Assembly (NCBI GenBank): GCA_028285545.1
Contig: JANQPA010000012.1
Coordinates: 124,001 to 188,000, forward strand
Origin: Saprospiraceae bacterium
GTDB lineage: Bacteria; Bacteroidota; Bacteroidia; Chitinophagales; Saprospiraceae
Direction of reading: 5' to 3'
DNA length: 64,000 nt
In this document: one piece after another, positions 33,793 through 40,621 of the stretch
How positions within the stretch are numbered: the stretch's first letter is position 1
How the letters are laid out: each line of letters begins with the position of its first letter
Notes under the pieces: generated by a model
Database searches by the model: none
Seen by the model: the letters and a program-made list of their open reading frames with translations, nothing else
Told to the model about the DNA's origin: nothing
Program-made: the position numbers and the translations under genes

Positions 33793-34266
33793 ATGAAAAA
33801 TATACTTAAGTTTTGTCCTTTGCTGATTCTATTGATCTTCTCCGCTTGCTCCAGTCCAAAAAGCCCTGAGTTTTTGCGGATGGAAAATGTACAGTTTAAA
33901 TCCATGTCGTTTTTGGAAGGACCTTCTGTCACCCTGGTTGGAGATGCCATTTTTCACAATCCCAATCTATTAGGCGCAAAGGTAACAGCGATTGATTTTG
34001 ATGTTTTTATCAATGAAAAAAAAGTGACCCGTATCCAGGAAGAGGTCTCTGCTACCATGAAGGCCAATGCTGAATTTAGCCTTCCCCTAAGTTTTGAGAT
34101 CCCTCTGGAAAAAGTAATAGAGGATATTCAGCCTACTATTGGGGATATTTTTAAGAAAAAAATGGTAGGCTATAAATTGAAAGGGACGATCAATGTGGGC
34201 TTAGGGAATTTGGAGTTAAAAGTGCCTGTTGAGATGGAGGGAGAAGAGGAGGTGAAGTTGATGTAA
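33793..34266 (+). CDS. LEA2-family lipoprotein
   Basis: The frame is open from 33736, but ATG 33793 begins a lipoprotein signal ('LLILLIFSACSSP', Cys16), so it is preferred. About 157 residues. The mature part has the LEA type 2/WHy pattern: 'VTLVGDAIFHNPNLLGAKVT', 'AIDFDVFINEKKV' and 'AEFSLPLSFEIPLEKVIED'. LEA14-like proteins fold as an immunoglobulin-like beta sandwich, often in the envelope, and are linked to stress tolerance in plants. The bacterial role is unknown. Confidence 0.8.
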   Translation: MKNILKFCPLLILLIFSACSSPKSPEFLRMENVQFKSMSFLEGPSVTLVGDAIFHNPNLLGAKVTAIDFDVFINEKKVTRIQEEVSATMKANAEFSLPLSFEIPLEKVIEDIQPTIGDIFKKKMVGYKLKGTINVGLGNLELKVPVEMEGEEEVKLM

Positions 34267-34275
34267 AAAAAATCG

Positions 34276-34290
34276 AGGCGCTTCGCGCCT
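34276..34290 (-). terminator. GAA-loop hairpin 3' of variable region 1
   Basis: On the gene strand AGGCGC-GAA-GCGCCT, 31 bp after the stop of the FGE-like gene, followed by ATTTTTTTT. It could be a plain intrinsic terminator. The same hairpin, with a compensating G-U pair, follows variable regions 2 and 3, which also fits the hairpin found downstream of DGR variable repeats. Confidence 0.75.
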
Positions 34291-34321
34291 AAAAGGATAA
34301 AAGAGTAAAAGGGCACAAGAG

Positions 34322-34420
34322 TTAGTACCGGGCCAAACGAAACCCAATATTGAAATCCCTGTAACTGGCGATGTCCCAGAAGCGGAACGAAACGCGGCAA
34401 TAGAGATCATCGCTGCCCCA
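34322..34420 (-). other. Predicted DGR variable region 1
   Basis: Last 33 codons of the FGE-like gene. Between the constant 'VVRGGSW' and 'GFRLARY' blocks, codons differ from the two paralogues mostly at positions 1 and 2 while position 3 stays C or T (examples AGC, GAT, GAC, GCC, AGT, TTC, AAT). This is the footprint expected when AAY codons in a template are mutated at adenines. No template was found in the window. Confidence 0.7.
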
Positions 34421-35098
34421 AGACCCGCCACGAACCACGCGACGATCTTTTTCTCCTCCTTTAATCCAAGCACTGCCATCTGTGGGTGCTCCTTCATAGT
34501 TTTTATGCCAATGATCCGCACACCATTCCTCTACATTACCACTCATGTCATATAAGCCTAGTTCATTTGGAAGTTTCAGCCCCACTGCCTTGGTTTCTTC
34601 ATGGCTGTTTTTGTCATACCAACCGACCTCCTTTAGTTTATTACTCCCAGAATAGGTATAGCCATTGCTCCATCGTCCTCCTCTGGCTGCGTACTCCCAT
34701 TCTGCCTCACTGGGTAAGCGATATTCTTTCCTGGTCTTTTCACTGAGCCACTTGCAATAAGCCACAGCATCCTCCCAACTAATGCCTACAATTGGGTGAT
34801 CTTCTTCTAATAGCACAGCCTCTAATGACTTATAATAGCTATCATCACCTGTGTAAATATTGTATTGATTGCCCTCTTCCAGCCACTCTAGATAATGGGT
34901 ACCCATCTCTTGCACAAATTCCAAATACGGCTTAACGGTTACCGGATATTTTCCTAAATAAAAATCAGGTACATGAACTTCATGAACAGGTTGTTCGTTA
35001 AGCACTTTTTCACTCCCCATCATAAAGCTCCCTCCTTCTATCTTAATCATTTCAGGGAATAAATTATCATCAATATGTTCGGGTAGATCTGATGGCAT
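34322..35098 (-). CDS. FGE-sulfatase/C-type-lectin-fold protein, predicted DGR target 1
   Basis: A 258-residue formylglycine-generating-enzyme-sulfatase family (PF03781) protein. Conserved blocks are 'MIKIEGGSFMMGSE', 'EVHVPDFYLGKYPVTVKPYL', 'HPIVGISWEDAVAYCKWLSE', 'YRLPSEAEWEYAARGG', 'LGLYDMSGNVEEWCADHW' and the C-terminal 'RVVRGGSW...GFRLARY'. The active-site cysteine pair of true FGE is not evident, so it is more likely a binding protein than an enzyme. The ATG at 35098 (4 bp after the preceding gene) is chosen; the frame is open to 35218, inside that gene. It is last in the minus-strand array with the Roc-CHAT protease. Confidence 0.85.
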   Translation of the reverse strand: MPSDLPEHIDDNLFPEMIKIEGGSFMMGSEKVLNEQPVHEVHVPDFYLGKYPVTVKPYLEFVQEMGTHYLEWLEEGNQYNIYTGDDSYYKSLEAVLLEEDHPIVGISWEDAVAYCKWLSEKTRKEYRLPSEAEWEYAARGGRWSNGYTYSGSNKLKEVGWYDKNSHEETKAVGLKLPNELGLYDMSGNVEEWCADHWHKNYEGAPTDGSAWIKGGEKDRRVVRGGSWGSDDLYCRVSFRFWDIASYRDFNIGFRLARY

Positions 35099-35102
35099 TG
35101 GG

Positions 35103-35684
35103 TTAGTTTTTCCTGCTGAGGTTTTTAATTTTTTCACGGATGCGGTATTGCTCATTCCCGAGCGGTTTGAGAACTCGTAAGCGAAGCAGTTCATCCAGGC
35201 TTGCTTGCATCCTATCATCGGTTAAGCCTTCTTCGAATTGTTGATTAAAAGAAACCATCAGTTCTTCTTTTGAAAATTCTTTTTTGTCCAGCTTGGCGAT
35301 GGCAAATAAGACCTGAGCTTCCTGATCACTGAATTCTACTTTCAGTTTCGGATAGTATTCCAAAAGGAGCATCACCAGGGCGTAGATGACCTTTTTTACG
35401 GTATCATCAAATAATAATATGCCCATTTCTTTTCCAATAAACTGAAGTAGTTCATAATTAGAGACCTGGGCTACATTCCATAATTTGATCGATTCGGCGC
35501 TGAATTTTCCGGAAGAATCCTGCTTGATTTTTATGGATCTAGTTTCCTGACTTTCATCGCCAGGTCTTTCAACCAATCTCACTTGTTGATGGATAATTTG
35601 TAAGGTTTTTTCATCCAGTTGCAGGTCCATTTTGGACAATTCGGATTCCAGGAAGGATTGAAGGATTGCCTTTTGATTATTCAT
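35103..35684 (-). CDS. Hypothetical protein between CHAT protease and FGE-like gene
   Basis: A 193-residue, mostly helical, highly charged soluble protein. Residues about 85-112 are hydrophobic ('TVKKVIYALVMLLLEYYPKL'). Residues about 115-190 have the spacing of a winged-helix domain ('FSDQEAQVLFAIAKLDKKEF', 'SLDELLRLRVLKPLGNEQYR'). No family was recognised. It lies 6 bp after the Roc-CHAT gene and 4 bp before FGE-like gene 1, so it is almost certainly co-expressed with both and may link sensor and protease. Confidence 0.7.
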   Translation of the reverse strand: MNNQKAILQSFLESELSKMDLQLDEKTLQIIHQQVRLVERPGDESQETRSIKIKQDSSGKFSAESIKLWNVAQVSNYELLQFIGKEMGILLFDDTVKKVIYALVMLLLEYYPKLKVEFSDQEAQVLFAIAKLDKKEFSKEELMVSFNQQFEEGLTDDRMQASLDELLRLRVLKPLGNEQYRIREKIKNLSRKN

Positions 35685-35690
35685 GTTTTT

Positions 35691-38477
35691 TTATTGAGGT
35701 TTAGGAAATAATAGGTTGCCGTTATGATAAAGTCGAATAAGGTCTCTAATTTCTTCATCCGTATTAACAGCCATACTTATTCCAAACTGGATGGCCGCAT
35801 AAAGATCATTGGTCTTTGTCAGTTTTCTATAGAACCCCGCTGCAAATTTACGTGCGGCTTCGGAAATAATTTCATCGGTAGTACCAAGAGTATAAATGCC
35901 TGCTTTACTGATGGCCAAAGCTTGTTCCTGGCTGTGGCAAGCATTTAGCAAAACCAATTCAATAGTAGAGCAACTCCTTTTGAATTCTTTAAACTGTCGC
36001 TCCAGAAGATCGGCATCCAATAAGACCCCTTCATTCTTTGCCTCATTATGAACAATAAGACCTCCCTCTTCTTTAGCAAAAGATCCCTTTTCAGTTTCGG
36101 ATTCTTTACCATGGCCACAAAAATGGATAATCTCCGGTTCATGATCATCAATGGCCTCAATAATCTCTTCAAGGTTGACATCTTTTTCCTGGATTAATAC
36201 AAATTTTTCTTTATCCAGCTTTCCACTAATGTGGCTGAATTCCTTTTCCCAGCTAATTGCTTCTCGGGTAGGGTTAGCCTGTAAAAATAGAATGGTAGCA
36301 GGCAATTTTTCCAGTTTTAATGTAGCTTCTTGAATGGGTTCATTCTTTCTAAAAAGCTGCTCTCTTTCCATTTTCTGGATACTGGTTTTGCTTGTTTCCT
36401 GGCCCTGCGACAAGGGGAATTTGTCTTGTGTTTTCCTGTCTATAAAAATGGAAAGGTCCTTTCTGGGTACCAAGGTATTATTTTCCGCAGGAACAAATTC
36501 CTGGTTAGAAGCTTTCAGGGTTTTCATGGAAACAAAATCTATTCCATTTAAACTTACAAATTCTTCAACCTGCTCCCCCTGAATAGATTCCAGGGTATTG
36601 CGAACTTTCTCAAATAAAACCAAATTAACCTTTGTACTAATGACATGAATGGATTTTTTGACTGCGCGAACGATGGCATAAGCCCCTTCTTCTTGCAGTA
36701 GAATGCCATATCTCCAAATATCTTTTACATCCGCCAGAGACTGAGTTCGCACAATAAAACTCTGGATAATTCCATCATGTAAAAAGGTATGGGAGTAACG
36801 AGCATGCAATAATTGATTATCCTGAATCATATTCAGAAAAAGATTGACACTTGGAGGTTCGGTATCTGGCATCATCTGCGGAGAAAAAAATTGGCGCTTT
36901 TCAAAAGAAAGATATTTGTCTTCTTCTTTTTTCAATTCAAAACACAATTCACAGCCCAGCATAAAATTGACCAATAATTCCTTCTCTGATGGACTATAGT
37001 TTTTTATTGCCCAGATTTTGTTGAGATCTTTGCCTGAAAAATTCCCCTTTTGTTTTTCTTTTAACCAGTAATAATGATTTTGTTCTCTATTGAAAATGGC
37101 ATAAATGGCCTCGATAGCCCAGCCCTGGTCTAAAAAAATGGCCTCCTCAAAATTACGCTTTCGGTAGAAAACCACCCCGGATGTTACCAACCAGTCGGTT
37201 AATACTTCCATTGGTTCTTCAACCTGATATTCAGAAGCAATCTCTAAAAAAGTATCAACCGAAATGGTTTTAATGCCCTTTTTTAATAAAGTTCTCAAAT
37301 GCTGACGCAAATCTGCCCAGTTTTGGGGAAGCTCCTGTTTTTGACGGAGTCGAATAATGGACTCTTTTATCAGGAACAACAATCTATCAAAACCATTTTC
37401 AGTCCCATCATCAATTTCAGAATCAATTTGAATAAACTCTGAGATACCATATTTTCTCTGAATTTCTTGTTGCTTGGGATGAAAGGTATTGTCTGTTTTT
37501 GACTTTGTTTTTACTACAATAACCGGGCTTTTTCCTCCCTGATGTTGAATATAATGTAACCAATACTGCAAAGAAAAATTCTCATATTCTCGGTCTTCCC
37601 CGCCTTCTTCTATAATGGATTTGTCTTTTATCAAAGTCTCCTGATCCCAAAGTGCCAGGTAAATGGCATTGGACTGCATAAACAAGCGGTGAGTGGCATG
37701 ATAGATGTCCTGTCCACCAAAGTCCCATAAATTGAGGATGTAGGGAAAATCTTCTTTTGCGTATTGCTCAAGCGCTATCCCATGTGTAGAAAGGTGTTTC
37801 TGTTCAAAGCTATCATACACAAGGCGCTCTACCAGGCAGGTTTTGCCTACTCCTCCATTACCAACCAATAAAACCTTGTATTCTTTATTAATGGTAGCTC
37901 CCTTCTCCAATTCTCTTGCAAAGCGCTGCAAAAACTCCAAAGCATTCCCTTGTTTATTTATGGAGGTTATTTTGGTGCTGGGAAAATTATCATTCTCCTT
38001 CAAGTATAAGCCTTCTAAAGAAGTGAACTTGGATAATAAACTAGTGGGAAAATCATTCAATTGATTGCCACTCAAATCCAGGTATTTGAGTTTTTCGTAT
38101 TTACCAGCCGGCACAAATTTCTGCAATTGGTTGCGACTTAAGTCCAGCCATCTCAGGCTTTCAAATCCTACAGGAAGCTTAAGTTCTTTTATCCTACAGT
38201 CGCTTAAATCCAAATGCCAGAGTTTCGAAAAGCCTCCTTCAAAAATGATGGTCTCAAGTGTTTCATTATCACTTAGGTTTAGGTATTCCAACTGCTTTAA
38301 AGACTTGGGAATAGAAACTTCGCTGACTGCTATTTCACTAGCAAAAATCCCGGTAATTGCGCCATTTTTATCCAGACAATAGCTATTAGGAGCCCGAAAT
38401 TGCCGAAGTTTTTGGATGCTCTCCTGAGCTTGAAAATCAGCTCCAAAGATTTGTTTCAGTTGTTGAGCAGGAGTCAT
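35691..38477 (-). CDS. LRR-Roc-COR-CHAT protein (caspase-like protease with Roco GTPase)
   Basis: A 928-residue multidomain protein; ATG 38477 is used, and a TTG at 38495 is possible. Domains: leucine-rich repeats at about 60-165 ('LEYLNLSDN', 'LWHLDLSDC', 'LRWLDLSRN', 'LKYLDLSGN'). Roc GTPase at about 200-380 with P-loop 'GNGGVGKTC' (206-214), 'WDFGGQD' (251-257) and 'TKSKTD' (324-329). COR-like dimerisation region at about 385-660. Linker. C-terminal CHAT domain at about 725-928 with catalytic His789 in 'HFCGHG' and Cys847 in 'NACHS'. CHAT proteases cut partner proteins in bacterial defence and cell-death pathways. It is flanked on both sides by predicted hypervariable FGE-like proteins, so ligand sensing followed by GTPase-gated proteolysis is a reasonable model. 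Cytoplasmic; no signal peptide. Confidence 0.92.
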   Translation of the reverse strand: MTPAQQLKQIFGADFQAQESIQKLRQFRAPNSYCLDKNGAITGIFASEIAVSEVSIPKSLKQLEYLNLSDNETLETIIFEGGFSKLWHLDLSDCRIKELKLPVGFESLRWLDLSRNQLQKFVPAGKYEKLKYLDLSGNQLNDFPTSLLSKFTSLEGLYLKENDNFPSTKITSINKQGNALEFLQRFARELEKGATINKEYKVLLVGNGGVGKTCLVERLVYDSFEQKHLSTHGIALEQYAKEDFPYILNLWDFGGQDIYHATHRLFMQSNAIYLALWDQETLIKDKSIIEEGGEDREYENFSLQYWLHYIQHQGGKSPVIVVKTKSKTDNTFHPKQQEIQRKYGISEFIQIDSEIDDGTENGFDRLLFLIKESIIRLRQKQELPQNWADLRQHLRTLLKKGIKTISVDTFLEIASEYQVEEPMEVLTDWLVTSGVVFYRKRNFEEAIFLDQGWAIEAIYAIFNREQNHYYWLKEKQKGNFSGKDLNKIWAIKNYSPSEKELLVNFMLGCELCFELKKEEDKYLSFEKRQFFSPQMMPDTEPPSVNLFLNMIQDNQLLHARYSHTFLHDGIIQSFIVRTQSLADVKDIWRYGILLQEEGAYAIVRAVKKSIHVISTKVNLVLFEKVRNTLESIQGEQVEEFVSLNGIDFVSMKTLKASNQEFVPAENNTLVPRKDLSIFIDRKTQDKFPLSQGQETSKTSIQKMEREQLFRKNEPIQEATLKLEKLPATILFLQANPTREAISWEKEFSHISGKLDKEKFVLIQEKDVNLEEIIEAIDDHEPEIIHFCGHGKESETEKGSFAKEEGGLIVHNEAKNEGVLLDADLLERQFKEFKRSCSTIELVLLNACHSQEQALAISKAGIYTLGTTDEIISEAARKFAAGFYRKLTKTNDLYAAIQFGISMAVNTDEEIRDLIRLYHNGNLLFPKPQ

Positions 38478-38502
38478 AGTTTTTTCTGTTTTCAAAATTT
38501 CG

Positions 38503-38517
38503 AGGCGCTTCGCACCT
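38503..38517 (-). terminator. GAA-loop hairpin 3' of variable region 2
   Basis: On the gene strand AGGTGC-GAA-GCGCCT, 31 bp past the stop of FGE-like gene 2 and just before the Roc-CHAT start. The U-G pair keeps the stem. It is not followed by a long T run, so it is a weak terminator candidate. Confidence 0.65.
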
Positions 38518-38548
38518 AAAAGGATAAAAGAGTAAAAGGGTTCAAGGA

Positions 38549-38647
38549 TTAGTACCGGGCAACTCGAAAGCCCACAAAGAGGTTCCTATCATTGATAACG
38601 TACTTGAAGCGATACAAGATATGGCAAAGATCATCAATGTCATTCCA
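38549..38647 (-). other. Predicted DGR variable region 2
   Basis: Last 33 codons of FGE-like gene 2. Variable codons such as AAT, GAC, ATT, TTC, TAC, ATC, AAT, AAC and CTC sit where paralogues carry other NNY codons. Constant flanks are 'RRVVRGGSW' and 'VGFRVARY'. It is the most diverged of the three. Confidence 0.7.
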
Positions 38648-39343
38648 AGACCCGCCACGAACCACGCGACGATCGTTATCTCCTCCCTTAATCCAGGCAC
38701 TTCTGTCCAGAGGTATATTATTAATATCACCATGCCAATAATCGGCACACCATTCATCTACATTACCACTCATATCGTATAGCCCTAGTTCATTAGGATA
38801 TTTCAAACCTACGGCTTTGGTTTCCCCATGACTATTTTTATCATACCATCCTACCTCTTTGAGCTTATTACTTCCAGAATATTCATAACCATTACTCAAT
38901 CGGCCTCCTCTGGCCGCATATTCCCATTCTGCCTCAGTGGGCAAGCGATATTTTTGGCCATTTTCCAGGCTCAGCCATTCACAAAAGGCATTGGCATTAT
39001 TCCAATCAACTCCTATTATAGGATGATCGTTTTTTAGGAAATTTTGTTGATAATATTCTTCTTCACCAGTATGGACATTATAAATACTCCCCTCTTCCAG
39101 CCATTCTGGATGATGGGTATTTGTTGCTTCCACAAACTGCATATATTGCCCAACTGTTACTGGATATTTGCCTAAATAGAAATCAGGCATCTGAATTTCA
39201 ACTCCTGGATCGTTTCCCATTTGAAAAGGACCTCCTTCGATATGGATAAAGTCGATAGAGTCACCTTTAGGAAGTGAGGCTGAATAAACTGATGGGTTTG
39301 AGATTTCCTTCATTTCTAAATAATCATAAATTGGGGATCGCAT
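38549..39343 (-). CDS. FGE-sulfatase/C-type-lectin-fold protein, predicted DGR target 2
   Basis: A 264-residue PF03781 protein with 'FIHIEGGPFQMGND', 'MPDFYLGKYPVTVGQYMQFV', 'HPIIGVDWNNANAFCEWLSL', 'YRLPTEAEWEYAARGG', 'LGLYDMSGNVDEWCADYW' and terminal 'RVVRGGSW...VGFRVARY'. It is shorter at the N-terminus than FGE-like protein 1 and is the most diverged of the three in its body. Its stop is 71 bp from the ATG of the Roc-CHAT gene on the same strand, so it is likely the upstream gene of that operon. It lacks a signal peptide and so is cytoplasmic like the protease. Confidence 0.85.
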   Translation of the reverse strand: MRSPIYDYLEMKEISNPSVYSASLPKGDSIDFIHIEGGPFQMGNDPGVEIQMPDFYLGKYPVTVGQYMQFVEATNTHHPEWLEEGSIYNVHTGEEEYYQQNFLKNDHPIIGVDWNNANAFCEWLSLENGQKYRLPTEAEWEYAARGGRLSNGYEYSGSNKLKEVGWYDKNSHGETKAVGLKYPNELGLYDMSGNVDEWCADYWHGDINNIPLDRSAWIKGGDNDRRVVRGGSWNDIDDLCHILYRFKYVINDRNLFVGFRVARY

Positions 39344-39371
39344 TCAAAATCAAGCCACTGATTTATAAGAA

Positions 39372-39578
39372 TTGTACATCGAGGTTTATTATCAGTCCTC
39401 AAATCAACAAATATTTAAATTAACAAAAGCAAATATATTATTAGAAAAGCTAAGGCATTATTTTAGGTTATGCTATGATTTAGGTCTATTCCATTCCAAA
39501 AAATACGAAGAGTTCAACCTGAAATTAAACGAAATTGGGCGAATGACAGGTGGATGGCTTAAGTCTCTTAACTTATAA
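39372..39578 (+). pseudogene. avd: Truncated Avd (DGR accessory protein) remnant
   Basis: A 68-codon frame (first start codon TTG) whose C-terminal 46 residues, 'LLEKLRHYFRLCYDLGLFHS' then 'KKYEEFNLKLNEIGRMTGGW' and 'LKSLNL', match helices 3 and 4 of Avd. In Avd this region reads 'L..LR..LRL...L......QYe....l..EiGr.lGgWi+s'. Complete Avd proteins are about 115-130 residues; the first two helices are missing, and only 28 bp separate this frame from the divergent FGE-like gene 2. Avd forms a pentamer that binds the DGR reverse transcriptase. The remnant indicates that a DGR cassette once lay here. Confidence 0.7.
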
Positions 39579-39584
39579 AAATCG

Positions 39585-39599
39585 AGGCGCTTCGCACCT
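39585..39599 (-). terminator. GAA-loop hairpin 3' of variable region 3
   Basis: On the gene strand AGGTGC-GAA-GCGCCT followed by CGATTTTT, 23 bp after the stop of FGE-like gene 3. It lies between that gene and the convergent Avd remnant. Same sequence as the copy at 38503-38517. Confidence 0.7.
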
Positions 39600-39622
39600 A
39601 AAAGAGTAAAAGGGCTCAAGGA

Positions 39623-39721
39623 TTAGTATCGGGCAACTCGAAACCCAACAAAGTTGAGCCGATCATAGACATAGTCCCCGAGGCGATACGAGACGCGGCA
39701 AAGTCTATCATCGTCGTCCCA
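39623..39721 (-). other. Predicted DGR variable region 3
   Basis: Last 33 codons of FGE-like gene 3. Variable positions include GAC, GAC, GAT, CTC, GAC, TAT, GTC, TAT, CTC, AAC and TTT, against GGC, AGC, GAT, TTC, GAC, ATC, GCC, AGT, GAT, TTC and AAT in region 1. The third base is C or T at nearly every variable site. Confidence 0.7.
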
Positions 39722-40411
39722 AGACCCGCCACGAACCACGCGATCATCTTTGTCCCCTCCCTTAATCCAGGCACTTCCATTTGAGGGGGCTCCTTTAAAG
39801 CTTCCATGCCAATAATCGGCACACCACTCCAATACATTGCCACTCATATCATATAGTCCTAGTTCATTGGGAAGTTTCAGCCCTACTCCTTTGGTTTCCT
39901 CCTGGCTATTTTTACTATACCAACCGACTTCCTTTAGTTTATTACTCCCAGAATATTTAAAGCCACTACTCAATCTTCCCCCTCTAGCAGCATACTCCCA
40001 TTCGGCCTCACTGGGTAAGCGATACTCTTTCCTGGTCTTTTCACCTAACCACTTACAATAAGCCATAGCATCCATCCAGCTAATGCCTACAATAGGATGA
40101 TTCTCTTTTAGAAGAACGGCCTCCAATGGTTTATAGTGGTTATCAGTTCCTGTAAAGATATTATATCGATTACCCTGATCCAGCCACTCCGGATAACGAG
40201 TACCTGTCTCTTCCACAAATTCCATATACTGCTTTACCGTTACCGGATATTTCCCTAAATAAAAATCAGTTACTTGGACTTCATGAACAGGTTGTTCATG
40301 AATATTCTCCTCACTCCCCATCATAAAGGTTCCTCCTTCAATCTGGATCATATCAAGGTAGGGAGGGTCATTTATTACCTTTGGATTTATAGGAAGTTGG
40401 CCTGAGGTCAT
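39623..40411 (-). CDS. FGE-sulfatase/C-type-lectin-fold protein, predicted DGR target 3
   Basis: A 262-residue PF03781 protein, close to FGE-like protein 1 over most of its length ('EGGTFMMGSEENIHEQPVHE', 'YLGKYPVTVKQYMEFVEETG', 'HPIVGISWMDAMAYCKWLGE', 'YRLPSEAEWEYAARGG', 'LGLYDMSGNVLEWCADYW'). The similarity drops abruptly inside the C-terminal variable region and returns at 'VGFRVARY'. It has no signal peptide. It is the most upstream gene of the minus-strand array; the Avd remnant on the other strand separates it from FGE-like gene 2. Confidence 0.85.
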   Translation of the reverse strand: MTSGQLPINPKVINDPPYLDMIQIEGGTFMMGSEENIHEQPVHEVQVTDFYLGKYPVTVKQYMEFVEETGTRYPEWLDQGNRYNIFTGTDNHYKPLEAVLLKENHPIVGISWMDAMAYCKWLGEKTRKEYRLPSEAEWEYAARGGRLSSGFKYSGSNKLKEVGWYSKNSQEETKGVGLKLPNELGLYDMSGNVLEWCADYWHGSFKGAPSNGSAWIKGGDKDDRVVRGGSWDDDDRLCRVSYRLGDYVYDRLNFVGFRVARY

Positions 40412-40545
40412 AATGTCTTATGAAGGTGAGCACATAAGATATAAAAAATTACAGAATTAAATAGGCAAGACTAATCCAACTGCTATTCATTCCCTGGAAG
40501 GTCCTACTCAAATTTTATGCTCATAGAATGGCAGAATTAAAGCAT

Positions 40546-40621
40546 CAAAAAATCTACAAATTTTCAAATTTGCACATCCACCCATCACAAAATCATAGCA
40601 TCATAAAATTACAGCATCAAA
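40546..40621. repeat. Degenerate 3'-end repeat, copy 2
   Basis: 'AAAAATCTACAAATTTTCAA', 'ATTTGCACATCCACCCATCA' and 'AAATCATAGCATCATAAAAT' directly before the stop codon of the ATP-grasp gene. Related to copies at the 3' ends of tolC, moaA and the large esterase gene. Confidence 0.5.

Noticed and set aside
34322-35098. FGE-like proteins as active sulfatase-modifying enzymes
   Set aside because: The copper-binding cysteine pair of real FGE is not evident, no sulfatase gene is adjacent, and the C-terminal variability would destroy a conserved active site.
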